The notes beneath the pieces were generated by a model, which saw only the letters and a program-made list of their open reading frames with translations, was not told where the DNA came from and searched no databases. From Ananas comosus (lineage: Eukaryota > Streptophyta > Magnoliopsida > Poales > Bromeliaceae): a DNA stretch of 64,000 nucleotides. Of the stretch, positions 45,963-57,459 are shown piece by piece. The DNA lies in assembly GCF_001540865.1 (NCBI RefSeq), contig NC_033637.1:398463-462462 (forward strand). Direction: 5' to 3'. A program made the translations under genes and the position numbers. Position 1 is the first letter of the stretch; every line of letters starts with the position of its first letter.

Positions 45963-48900
45963 TCACCTCCATGCTTCGATGCGCTCCACCTTTGAATTTA
46001 TACGACAAACGATGCTGGCACCTCTTGACTTCTCAGCTGGAAGTGCTGCCCGGCCAGCAGAATGGCCTTTAGCTTTTCTTGCACCCTTTTTATGGCTTGA
46101 TCGTCCTGTTTTGTTCCTACGAGAATTTGCATGAGTTACGTTAGAGCCGTTAGCAGCAGTTTCAGGGCCGCTAGTTGTACCATTTGTTAAAGCTGCAATC
46201 TCACAAAGAGGTTCATTAGCCGGATTCTCTGCAGCTGCTCCTGGGGAAGCACTTTTCTCAGAAGCTGGAGAACTACCAGATGGCTTATCAGTGGTTAAAT
46301 TATCTTCACGAAGGTGTGTTGTTGGGCTGTCCAGAAGAGCTTCGTTGGGAAGGAAAAGTTGTTCGGATCCTTCTTCACCAGAAACTTCTAGAAGAAGTGG
46401 GGGATTTTTAGGGCCATTCTCATCAGATGGGTCAATACATGGGAGTGAAGCATCATCTACATTGGTTTCCTGTCTCTCTTTGAGTGTCTTCGTGATCAGC
46501 ATCTTGAGGAAATTCATCACTTGCACGGCATACATCAATGCAGTCAAAGGGTCTACCATCTGCATTAATTGGTAGAGATATTCCGGCTATTAGTATGTAA
46601 AATGAAGACCAAGTGGAAGAGTTAAATTAACCCTAAGCTACTTTTAATCCAATTAAGTTGCAAATGTTTAAGCAATTTTGACCTCATTCTCTTTTGCCAA
46701 ATAGATTTACCTTCAATATTCTCTTTCAAGTATACATGTCATCAGTTTTGATAAGGACGGTAAAATGGACAACCAACAAGCATGTGACTAATTTAGTACT
46801 GCTCTTATGGACCAAAGGCATAGCTTTCTCTTTTGACTTTGCAAGATATTCCTGGTGATTTGTTACAGATTTGTAGTTTAGATGATGAAAACGAAAAGAG
46901 ACGACTGACCAAGCTGGTAGCTCCACATAAATAGAGGGGCCAGGGAAAAAAAAAAAAAATCAAACGAAAGGAGCAGATCTGCCAAAAAAAAGGAAAAACA
47001 AGTTGAGTTCAAATGCCATAAAAACTGCTGCACTCAGAAGAGCAAAGATTGGATGAAGCACCTGTGTCATGTTCGGAGCAAATACCATGGCGACATTGCG
47101 TGCGTTCATCTTGTTAGTTTGTTCTTCTTGGACAACATCAGCCATCAAATTAATGGCCCAATCAAGTAAAGCAGCTTCTGTGGGAGGAAGAAGTTTAGCA
47201 AGCTGAGCACAATCCCCTTCTGATTGGCACTGCATCACCTGCTCGGGAGGAAGAGAGTCCAGAACCCCACTTGGAAGTTCCCTAAACCAGGCCTATCAAA
47301 AATAAAGAAGACAAGAAGAAAGTGAGAATTCATAGGAAAGAGACATCGGATGAGAATAATATGCCCATGTAAACATAAAATAGAAAAGTTTGCAGCATTA
47401 TTCATCGCATATGGTAAGCTCATAACACTATGAAAAAGAGGCGGCCAGTTGAGATGCTCAGGCTCACAACTTTTTGAACAGAATATTCTGTAATTGAAAT
47501 TGCAAAGAAAAAGTGCAACATTGGTTGCTCATGCATGCCAAAGAAAAGCTTTCTTGTCACGGTTTTGGGTAGGTTTTTCTAGTCATGATTCAGAAGAAAA
47601 CACTGCCAAAGACGAAGAGTGAAATGCATAACACAGCAAAGGGTTGACGAGATTACCTTAATCAGACCTGCCAAACAGTGAACATCAATACCATCTGGCA
47701 CAATTCCACTGTTAAGCTGGTCTCTTACATACTCCTCTTGGCTATTCTCGGCATTAATTCTGAAAATACCTTCCGCCTTACAATTAAATCAAGGATAGAT
47801 TTCAGGACAAGCATTGAGAATTATAATCAATCAATTTAATAGGAATGGAAAAATACCCGAAGCCCGCCTTGTTCATAGAGACGTCTTTGCATTAGCAAGA
47901 GTATTGTTGGGATGCTGTTCCCTCTGGGGTCGTAAGAACACTGCATTGATACGGTGGAAACACCAAATACGTTTGCACTGCACAAAAAATCAAAAGAATA
48001 GGATTAAAGAGCGAACCCACAGTGACAAATATATCACATTGGTATTGGAACCCATCAAAGGTTGCGTTAAAAGTTAACACTTTTGTTGCAGAACTAGAAC
48101 TCCTGTATATCTCAGAAATGAAACCTCTCAGTCCAGAATAGCATAAGAACAAGAAAGTGGGCTGCAGTGAGCTTGTTTCCTGTGATTGCTAGGAGTGAGG
48201 ATTTTTTTAAAAAAAAAAACAGAGATGATAAACCTCTAGATGGAACAGGAATCGACTCTGATTATACTAGCATCGGTTGTAACGAATCATGGCACAAGCA
48301 CATTGCATCAACATTTCCAATCATCAGAAAGACTAGCAGCCTAATAGAAGAAAAGTGGCACATAACAATTTTCATATACGAACCACTTAAATGACATTAA
48401 GATTCATATGACACCTAATCTCCACATATCCAATCCCCTACCTACTAACTCTGAAACATTGTCCCAATCCCCAACGAACCATTGACTTACGTTTTAATGG
48501 CCCTGAGGTTTTTGTCAACCAATCCAACGCAACAAAATTACACCAAATAGATCTTGAAGATACAAAAGCTCCAAAAAGGGCATTATTAAACTTAAACAAG
48601 AAACAAATAGCTTATCTAACGTCTCCTTTGAACATAGAATTCCAATCTTGATCCTACAACTCTGTCGGTTGCGTGAGCATCAGAGCAAACCAAGTTAATT
48701 CAAATAACAAAAAAAAAAAACTAAAAACTAAAAACTAAAAACAGAAACCGGCGCCAAGACAACATTCCATGGACTTCGGAAGAGAATCCCCTCTACCAAC
48801 CGAAACTTGCCGAGGATTAATCCAGGTAGAATGATTAGAAAAGTGGGTCAGATGTCATGATTTGGAAAGGGTCTAGTCTTAGACAGAGACAACACAAAGA

Positions 48901-50064
48901 AAATCGGTACAGAAGAAAACAAGAGAAGATGATGAAAATTCGAAGAAAATTTAAGCCGAATGGCTTTGTTTCCTCGTTGCCGCAGAAATTGAGGAACCAA
49001 AACAAGTACATTGGTAATTGCAGCTGAAGAACAACTTTCAACTGAAATTAAGTGGTGGCTTCTGTCGATTTGGTGTGATAAAAAGCTCAGCACTAATAAG
49101 AAAAAGGTAAAAAAAATATGGTGACCCCCTCAAGTACAGGCCATGTTAAAATAGCCCAGAGAGAAGAGAAGATGATGGAAAGTGGAGACTAGAGCTGAAG
49201 AACAGCATGCAACTAAAATTGAAACACCATTTTATGATTGTTGACCTTTGACTGGTGTAAAAGGGGGGATTCATGTGATCTTCAAAGAGATCTCATTACC
49301 AAACTCGGAACCTTTCCTCTTCCTCTTCCTCTTCCCAGAAAACAATCTACTCAACCTGATAGAAACCATTAAACTGGCACCCCCCAAAAAAAACATCTCT
49401 TCACTCTACAGCACCTTTCAAATTCAAAGATCAGAGCATCGAAAAAATCAGATTTTTCTTAAAAATGTTGACATTTCTACTTGTTAATAAAATAACCCAA
49501 ATCTGATTGAAAGCTCATTTTAAGTTCACTAAAAAGGGGAAAAAAAGAAAAAGAAGAGGAGGAGGAGGAGGAGGAGGAGGAAGAAGAAGTAGAAAACCTG
49601 GCGCTGGGGGCTCTACGGGGGACCTCGGGCTCGAACTCGACGGGGAGGCCGAGGAAGCCATGGAAGCGGTCGAAGGTGACGTGCGCCACGTGGCGGACAT
49701 CCGTGGGCCACCCGATCTCCATCGAACGGAGCTCCTCCTCCCCCTCCGTCTTGCACCCCAGCAGCGACTTCCTCAGCAGCGTAAACAGAAGCGCCAACAC
49801 CGATAACTGCTCCTCTCTCTTCCTCTCCTCCGCCTCCTCCTCCTCCTCTTCTTCTTCTTCTTCTTCTTCTTCTTCTTCCTCTCGTCTCTCCTCTACTACT
49901 ACCACTCTCCTCCTCCTCCTCTCTCGCTTCCTCTCCTCTCTTGGGCCCTCCTCCCCTAAACCCCCATTCCTTAAATGGGTCGAGGCACCATCATTAGGGT
50001 TGCAGGAAAGCGAAGGGCTTGGAGAGGAAGGGAGCTGAGGAGGGGACCTAAGCACCTCGGTCAT
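45963..50064 (-). CDS. ROP GTPase-activating protein (CRIB-RhoGAP)
   Basis: Stimulates GTP hydrolysis by plant Rho (ROP) GTPases, limiting polarity and defence signalling at the plasma membrane. Five exons on the minus strand: 49598-50064, 47857-47977, 47657-47776, 47062-47292, 45963-46559; all join in frame to 511 residues. The plant-type CRIB motif is at 116-130 (IGWPTDVRHVAHVTFD). The RhoGAP domain covers about 160-340: VSMQCSYDPRGNSIPTILL, AEGIFRINAENSQEEYV with the arginine finger R202, DVHCLAGLIKAWFRELPSGV, and KMNARNVAMVFAPNMTQMVDPLTALMYAVQ. The C-terminal tail is Ser/Asn/Lys-rich and ends RIEAWR. Residues about 62-77 are an unbroken Glu run coded by a CTT/CTC repeat. Part of the gene (exon 1 and the edge of exon 2) reappears at 59.1-61.3 kb. 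Confidence 0.95.
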
Positions 50065-52740
50065 GGCTGTTTATGCGTATAGTGGAGGGAGAGATTGGTG
50101 GGGGGTGGGCCAATATAGGATGGAAAAGAAGGAAAAAATGAAAAATTGGGATTTTTAGGGGGGGAAATGGGATTTTTTAGAACATGTGTGGGGGTTGGCC
50201 TTCTTAATCTTTTGCTTGTTTTGGCATTTGGTTGAGGAGGACGAGGAGATTGGAGGATTGGGGGTGGAGTTGGATTGAAGGAAGAGTTTACGAGTTGGAT
50301 TGTAACGTGGGAATCATTATCTTTTTTAGCATAATAATATCCACAAACATTTTTTTTTCCGCTTCTTTATTTCTCCCTTTTCCCAGATTTGGGTAGTGGG
50401 TTGGGTGGCTTTGGAATTTTGAAGTGGGCAACTGGAACTTGGAAGGTAAACGAAGGCTTCGGAATTGGAGGGACTCTCTCTCTCTCTCTCTAACCCCCTT
50501 TGTGGGCTGTGGTGTTGAATTTAATTAAGATAACTTTATATGTGGGTTAGAAGAGAGAGAGAGTAAAACATATTTAATAAATACTTTTTTTTGAAATAAA
50601 AATAACAAGCTATCAGTTTCATTCATTAAAAAAATAAATTAGACTACAAACAAAGATAAAATAACACAAAGGCTTCAAATAAGATGGGCGGGAAAAAAAA
50701 AATTGTTGGGTACTACTACTTGTCGGTTTTATTTGAATGTATTATTCTTTTTCTTAGCAAGTAATGTGATCAAATTTCATGATAGAATATTTTATTAAGC
50801 CTTTAAATTATTTTTTTCAAAATAATATAAATTATTTTGTATATTAGGTTTGTTATTTTATTAAATTATAAATTTCAAAATCTTTTAAATCGTACAAAAT
50901 TAAACTTTTAACTTTCAATCATACCAAAAAAAAATAAAATGGTATCAAATACTTTATTAATAAATATTTTATTCCAACATCCAGCTAAGGCCTAAATTTA
51001 GTAGAGAGATTACTCGAGTTAAATAGCTCATCTAGCTCTATAGTTGATGGATTGTTGTCTGAGCAGATGGTTGGTGCCTTGGTGGTGGTCACACGCGTCA
51101 TGGAGAAGCATCCATTAATAGATTTTATTTATTATCAAGGCATATAATAATAGTGCTAAAAAGACAATACCTATAGATTGGGTTATGTTTTGTTTTCAGC
51201 TTAGGAGAAAACCTGTTATTAGTGTACTGCTTCTCTGATTGTATGTATCATTTGGAACTAGAATTGAGCAAGTATGGACTAATGGTGGAGATAAGGAAAT
51301 GGATTAATTGCGATTACACTTTAAATTAAGAGGAAATTGAAACCATAATTATCACTCTTGAGGAATGTAACTAGGGGTAAAACCATGTAGTAAAAATGAG
51401 AGGTTTCATAATTTATATACAAAAACTTGGTAATTTTGGTGTACATGATCTGGTATGGTACCTCATTAATAAGATTACAGTAACACGTGCATGGCATGTG
51501 CTTCTCATAAATTACATTGTAAGAACAGTTGTTAGGGCCAAGCTGTGGTGGGGCCTAATATTGGATTTAAAAATGAGACGAGATAGATTTGGTCCATTAA
51601 AAAGTTAAATTCTGGAAGGGCCTTTGCGTTAGCTTGCTTGAGAGATGAGATTCCTTGCAAGGTACATTCTCTCGTGCTTGGTAGGTAAAGTGATGGTCAA
51701 TGAGTTCGAAGCGGTAGCAAGATCTAACAATCAATAAATTAGTGCATTTGTTTTATTTAACTGAGATTGAAACAATCACTTATTTTATTAAGAATGATGC
51801 CATGTAGTGTGTCCATATTGGATTGGGTTAAATTCAATTGATTTGGGTTCGACTCGATATGATTCGTTCACATCAGGATTGAGCGAATACGTTCTGGATA
51901 AGGATGAGCGGCGTGGATAGCGGATAATGTTGAATTCATATTTTTACATCCATCCCTATTGTTTTTTATCTCTTTCCAATTTGTCCGGGAAGATATGGAT
52001 AAAGTTGGATTCAAAGTTGCCCATCCAGCTCTAGGTATATTGCTCTTCTATTTGTGTAGAGAAGAATATCATAAAATTCATTGTAATATACAAAAATTTC
52101 TTCTTTCTTCCTCCCTTCCGTAGCTAATTCCTCTGGTCCAATACCATTGATAGATTATGTAAAGAGGTAACGATTCTTTGGTCCTCTATTCCTTTGTGAA
52201 CACTACAGGTAATGATTCTCCGGTCCTCTATTCCTTTGTGAACTCCACGTGTAAGAACGATCCAAAAAAGTTGGTAAAATAAGTAATTCGATTCCGTTCG
52301 GTTTAACCAAGTTGATTCAGTTCCGATTTCTAAATATATTAGTTTGTAAATTTTCACTATCCTAGTACTTCGATAGAAAAATGTCTAACATAAAAAAAAA
52401 CGTATTAGAAGACCACAACAGTATAGTTACTCCTCAAATTAAATTCTGTTAGTAGCAGAGAACAAATGAGGTGCATTTTCAGAAGTGCGCTACATATATA
52501 GTGTTCATCTTGGACTCGCGCATGTTTTCTTAAACAGCAGCAAAAACAGAACATTGAACAAGAAGCGCTTCTAAGCAAATGTGTGTCGGTGGGTTTCGTT
52601 AACTACTCTCCATTGATAGTTCTAAACATCTCGCATTGCATGCAAGCTTTACATGGATGTGGTATTACAAACTTGTTTGGTTTGTAAGAGGCTAAAAGTT
52701 GAATGAATGGAGACAAATTGGTGGACCTGAGTAGCGTTCC
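50065..52740. other. Upstream region of the ROP GAP gene
   Basis: No gene seen. Probable promoter and 5' leader at 50065-50500. A LINE-tail-like stretch lies at 50585-50660. Most of this region is repeated, with errors, at 61.2-64.0 kb. Confidence 0.5.
50585..50660 (-). mobile_element. LINE 3' tail fragment
   Basis: On the minus strand AATGAATGAAACTGATAGC then TTGTTATTTTTATTTC resembles the 3' end of the LINE at 23270-23840 (AATGAATGAAACTGGTAGCG). Short and decayed. Confidence 0.5.
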
Positions 52741-53162
52741 ATAGGACCACCTGAGCAATGTTGCTTAACTTCTACACGTCCTTATCCCAAACCAATGCTA
52801 AACAATAGGATCAGCTCAGCAACTTTGCTTGACTTGTGGATGTCCTTATCCCAAACCCACATTCCTAAAACAATTTAGATATCCCCACATTTTTCTTTCC
52901 TTGTCATTTCTAAGGCATCTCACCAATGTGAGGGTCTCAAAGGATTGACCTTAGTAAGTTGCATCCAAATTAACCTATTTTTGTTGTTGCATGCACATTG
53001 GGATTCATAAACTTCACTAGAGATCAAATGTCCACATAGGGGTGTGAGGTTTTAAAATTAAAATACAAAAAGCATTTTTTTTGTTTTGCCATGGGCCAAT
53101 GGTGAGTTGGGGAGAGCAAATGCCCACCTTTTCCTCCTCTTTTGAAGAGAAGGAATCTGCGT
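52741..53162. other. Intergenic, no gene seen
   Basis: Contains a short imperfect direct repeat: TGTCCTTATCCCAAACC-like text near 52778 and 52838. Confidence 0.45.
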
Positions 53163-54470
53163 TTGGTAGTACAAAAAGTTTAAATAACATAAAGCAGAGG
53201 TATTGCTGCAGCTAACAGTCCATTGAAAACGAGGGCATCAATTTGAATTCAAAAGAGGGCGGGATAATTACTGACACAACCGTTGAGACATAATGGAAGT
53301 ACAAAAATTAATTTCTAAAGCTTATGAAAGAATGTTTGAATGTATAAAAGCTATAAATTATCGTTCTTAACTTTATTTACTGATCCGACCCATTTAAATC
53401 CACAAATTTCATTGTCACTGGGCATGAGAAGCCTGCATTTCCTCCGGTAGAAATGCGTGAGTAACACTATGACCATAAGTACCATTATATAGTTTATTAC
53501 ACGTTTCGAATCCTAAAGAAAGCAGTGCATATGAAGCTCTAGCTTTTTTGGATGATATTAGATTAGCTGTTATAGTGCATCTTTGTTGTAAAGCATGCGG
53601 ATATGGAGATGATAGAAAAATAAGATTAAAGAGAAAAAGAGAAAAAACACTGTTGTTACAAAACATGCTGAAGGCTATTATTGCACGCGGAGGGGTTAGT
53701 TAACTAACCACCGCATGAAGTACGGAGAGGCTAATCAGCTTCAAATTGAATGCAAGAGGGTGCGTTTGGCTTTTGGGCCGAATCTCGGCCCAATAATCGC
53801 TTTGGGTTGTACTTGGGCTGGGCTTATTCTAATGCAACAATTAAACTGGCTAATTTCATATTGAATAGATTATTGCCTCTTCCATTTTTCATTTCTATTT
53901 TTTAATCTTTTTGAAAAGGAGGTCGACTTCCAAAAGAAACTAAAATCATCGGATTATGCTACTCATCGACCATACGAATGTATAACAAAAACACACAAGC
54001 TTTGTAACATTATATAATAATAACTATAGTATCATCCAGAGACACACGATACTTCAACCCAAAAGAAAACGCCCTCTAATAAGTATAATATAATAATTGC
54101 ACCATCAAAGCAGAGAGCGCGCAACTGCACACAGACCATATAGAGATGAATAATTAATTAAGATCACAGCGAACGCTCTCTAGTCTCTGGTTATGCGGCA
54201 TGAATCATAACAACTCAGAGAAGCAGCATCGCAACGGAGGCGGCGGCGAGCGTGAAGACGCCGCCGAATCCGATAACGGAGGAGGACGCAGCGCTTTCCG
54301 GCGCCGGCGCCGGCGCCGGCACGAGGTCCGGGATGATGACGCTGTAATTCGGAGCTGGGGCCTCAGCCACGTGGCAAGCAGCCATTGGTGGGCCCACCAC
54401 GAGAAGGGCCAACACCAACACTACGGCCACCATGAAAGGCTTCGACGAACCCATCTCTCTCTCTCTCTCN
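53163..54470. repeat. Duplicated block with the arabinogalactan peptide gene, copy A
   Basis: Almost identical to 54472-55780; differences include a CAT/ATC 3-base indel near 53906 and a few substitutions. It ends in a (CT)n run at the N (54471), just before the promoter that copy B retains. Confidence 0.93.
54215..54454 (-). CDS. Arabinogalactan peptide-like protein (copy A)
   Basis: 79 residues. Signal peptide (about 1-26, MGSSKPFMVAVVLVLALLVV and following small residues), a short mature part with Ala-Pro repeats (EAPAPNY, LVPAPAPAPE) that are sites for Pro hydroxylation and arabinogalactan addition, then a hydrophobic C-terminal tail ending AMLLL that fits a GPI-anchor signal. Arabinogalactan peptides act at the plasma membrane and wall; individual roles are mostly unknown. 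The reading of the APAPAP part comes from a GGCGCC-rich palindromic stretch (54299-54320). Its promoter is cut by the N at 54471. Differs from copy B by F for C and T for M in the tail. Confidence 0.85.
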   Translation of the reverse strand: MGSSKPFMVAVVLVLALLVVGPPMAACHVAEAPAPNYSVIIPDLVPAPAPAPESAASSSVIGFGGVFTLAAASVAMLLL

Positions 54471-54471
54471 T
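54471..54471. other. Assembly join (single N)
   Basis: The left side is the CT-rich 5' leader of AGP copy A. The right side restarts at the equivalent of position 53163. Confidence 0.9.
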
Positions 54472-55775
54472 TTGGTAGTACAAAAAGTTTAAATAACATA
54501 AAGCAGAGGTATTGCTGCAGCTAACAGTCCATTGAAAACGAGGGCATCAATTTGAATTCAAAAGAGGGCGGGATAATTACTGACACAACCGTTGAGACAT
54601 AATGGAAGTACAAAAATTAATTTCTAAAGCTTATGAAAGAATGTTTGAATGTATAAAAGCTATAAATTATCGTTCTTAACTTTATTTACTGATCCGACCC
54701 ATTTAAATCCACAAATTTCATTGTCACTGGGCATGAGAAGCCTGCATTTCCTCCGGTAGAAATGCGTGAGTAACACTATGACCATAAGTACCATTATATA
54801 GTTTATTACACGTTTCGAATCCTAAAGAAAGCAGTGCATATGAAGCTCTAGCTTTTTTGGATGATATTAGATTAGCTGTTATAGTGCATCTTTGTTGTAA
54901 AGCATGCGGATATGGAGATGATAGAAAAATAAGATTAAAGAGAAAAAGAGAAAAAACACTGTTGTTACAAAACATGCTGAAGGCTATTATTGCACGCGGA
55001 GGGGTTAGTTAACTAACCACCGCATGAAGTACGGAGAGGCTAATCAGCTTCAAATTGAATGCAAGAGGGTGCGTTTGGCTTTTGGGCCGAATCTCGGCCC
55101 AATAATCGCTTTGGGTTGTACTTGGGCTGGGCTTATTCTAATGCAACAATTAAACTGGCTAATTTCATATTGAATAGATTATTGCCTCTTCCATTTTTCA
55201 TTTCTATTTTTTAATCATCTTTTTGAAAAGGAGGTCGACTTCCAAAAGAAACTAAAATCATCGGATTATGCTACTCATCGACCATACGAATGTATAACAA
55301 AAACACACAAGCTTTGTAACATTATATAATAATAACTATAGTATCATCCAGAGACACACGATACTTCAACCCAAAAGAAAACGCCCTCTAATAAGTATAA
55401 TATAATAATTGCACCATCAAAGCAGAGAGCGCGCAACTGCACACAGACCATATAGAGATGAATAATTAATTAAGATCACAGCGAACGCTCTCTAGTCTCT
55501 GGTTATGCGGCATGAATCATAACAACTCAGAGAAGCAGCATCGCAACGGAGGCGGCGGCGAGCATGAAGACGCCGCCGCATCCGATAACGGAGGAGGACG
55601 CAGCGCTTTCCGGCGCCGGCGCCGGCGCCGGCACGAGGTCGGGGATGATGACGCTGTAATTCGGAGCTGGGGCCTCAGCCACGTGGCAAGCAGCCATTGG
55701 TGGGCCCACCACGAGAAGGGCCAACACCAACACTACGGCCACCATGAAAGGCTTCGACGAACCCATCTCTCTCTC

Positions 55776-55780
<5 letters not shown>
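54472..55780. repeat. Duplicated block, copy B
   Basis: Second copy of 53163-54470, continuing into the AGP promoter and unique DNA on the right. Confidence 0.93.
55527..55766 (-). CDS. Arabinogalactan peptide-like protein (copy B)
   Basis: 79 residues, same layout as copy A: signal peptide, AP-rich mature peptide, hydrophobic GPI-type tail. I start at MGSSKPFM rather than the longer ORF (to 55901), whose extra part reads through a (CT)n leader as Arg-Glu repeats. This copy keeps its upstream region: a GA-rich leader (55767-55811 on the coding strand) and TATAAATA-like sequence near 55867-55874. It is likely the expressed or reference allele; copy A probably represents the other haplotype. 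Confidence 0.87.
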   Translation of the reverse strand: MGSSKPFMVAVVLVLALLVVGPPMAACHVAEAPAPNYSVIIPDLVPAPAPAPESAASSSVIGCGGVFMLAAASVAMLLL

Positions 55781-55810
<30 letters not shown>

Positions 55811-55811
55811 T
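55767..55811. repeat. (CT)n tract in the AGP copy B leader
   Basis: About 45 bp of CT (GA on the coding strand) directly before the start codon, with one CC break. Confidence 0.85.
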
Positions 55812-55919
55812 TTGGGCTGCTGAAGTATATATGAGCCTATGAGCGGTGCGTGGGGGGGGTGGAGAGTATAAATAGTGGGAAGCTGAGGGTCTTTTTGGCA
55901 AAAGAAAGATTTGGGCATG

Positions 55920-56391
55920 AACTCGAAGATCTTCTAATTAGAACCTGATTGGCTGTACGGATTCTCAGTTTACGCCTTTCCAGTTTCGAACGAGGGCCCG
56001 CTTTTAATGTAATTTTCTTTTAAAACGAATTTATTATACATTTAAAGTTGCCTTATCTTCTTGCTTTTAAAATTTTCGCCCTTGTGATAATAAAATTTAG
56101 TGCTAGGATTTGCTATTGATAAGGAACCAAGATCCTGATGTAGTATTCTTCAGCGTCTTCGGATCATTGAACTTGCCCACAATTTCGGCATTATGTGAGT
56201 AGAAGTAAAATGTGTTCTTTTAAAATTAGAAGAAAACTTTTCTCTCAAAAAAATTAGAAGAAAACTTTGGTTCTTAGGCTCTATTTAAAGAGGTCGCCTT
56301 ATTTAATTAGTCAAAATTGTTGTGTCGCACTATTACCATGAGATATGCCCGCATGCTATCGATACGGCACGTACTGATCATCGCAAATTGT
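55920..56391. other. Intergenic, no gene seen
   Basis: Between the AGP promoter and a SINE. Nothing recognisable. Confidence 0.5.
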
Positions 56392-56528
56392 TTTAGCATA
56401 CTATCTACTTATTTTATTTTATTTAGAAATAAATTTAGTTGAAAATGTGAACCAATTAGGATTCGAATTTGGGACCTCGAGTACCAACCACCAAACTCTT
56501 TGTCACTTGCGCTAGGGACGGTCGGTCA
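56392..56528 (-). mobile_element. SINE, same family
   Basis: Minus orientation: AGGATTCGAATTTGG (B-box area) and CTTTGTCACTTGCGCTAGGG (A-box area, read on plus). Flanked by GCAAATTGT on both sides (about 56383-56391 and 56531-56539), inside longer similar sequence. Confidence 0.78.
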
Positions 56529-56539
56529 TAGCAAATTGT

Positions 56540-56985
56540 GTTGATTCGCCCATTTTGTGAACCCCACCAATGGAAACTGATTCTAATCCGCAAGTTCTCT
56601 ATCTCTTATCCCGGATGCCATCGCAAGAGCTAAAGGATTAACCAAGCTAGCGGCAACCTGGTGGGTTGTCTGAACCGAGCAAAACAGCTTTGTCTTCTCT
56701 TCAACTCTACCGAACGTTGTTAGAGCCTTGGATAGAGGATCATCGCTGTCCGACTCCTGGATCTCGCTCCTATAAATCGTGCAACGTTGCCATTTACTGT
56801 CTTCCCCCTCTCTCCCCCTGACTCCCTTCTCGTCTTTGTTTTGTCTCTTTATTCCCTTTTATGTAACTCCCCTAAGTTCTTTCTAAAGGAAGTCTAAGCT
56901 GCTTCCATCTTGTACGCTTAGTTCATTGTTCTTAGTGAATGAAGCAGGTAGCGTGCTACCTTTTTCTCAAAAAAAAAAAAAAATC
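56540..56985 (+). mobile_element. LINE 3' fragment with poly(A) tail
   Basis: GCGGCAACCTGGTGGGTTG encodes AATWWV, followed by an in-frame stop, then TEQNSFVF, matching AATWWTIWSERNNVIF of the LINE at 23.3 kb. The 3' UTR ends GAAGCAGGTAGCGTGCTACC (56941-56960), TTTTTCTC and about 15 A. Dead and 5'-truncated. Confidence 0.8.
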
Positions 56986-57039
56986 CGCAAATTCTCTTAT
57001 TTGCATCCTAAAAATCAGATTTGAACACTTCTATAAGAA

Positions 57040-57155
57040 TAGTACCTAGCATTGGTTGGTACTTTCAAATCTGAAGTCTAAGTTGCTTTATGTTTTTAGC
57101 TAAGTTTATTTTTTTAAAAAAAAACAAAGCGGATAATACGTTTTTTCTTAAAAAA
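57040..57155 (+). mobile_element. Decayed SINE fragment
   Basis: ATTGGTTGGTACTTTCAAAT, TTTTAGCTAAGTTTATTTTT and AAAGCGGATAATACG follow the order of the SINE family, with a poly(A)-like end. Confidence 0.5.
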
Positions 57156-57459
57156 AATTTATATACACACCTCCTACTTAGATTATAGCATATTTAAAAC
57201 AAATATATGAACTTCAAAAATTATTTTATTGTACTATTTAATTCTATGATATATTTAATTTAATCAGTTTATTATAAAAAATTTGGTTTATATATAGCTT
57301 GTTAACCCATGCATTAACCAAAACCATCAAGTTTCCCAACAAAGGAAACAATGGTATACATCTCTAACCTATCAAAACTGATCATATATCCACTTATTTA
57401 CAAAACCAAAAAAAGAAAAAAAGAAACACTAGTATATCCAAGTAATGACAGGCTAAATC

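Noticed and set aside
49507..50038. Plus-strand Ser-rich and Lys-rich ORFs
   Set aside because: Antisense of ROP GAP exon 1 and its (CTT)n repeat.
53415..53666. 83-residue minus-strand ORF, identical in the second block copy (54724-54975)
   Set aside because: No family resemblance; its conservation is explained by the block duplication, not by selection.
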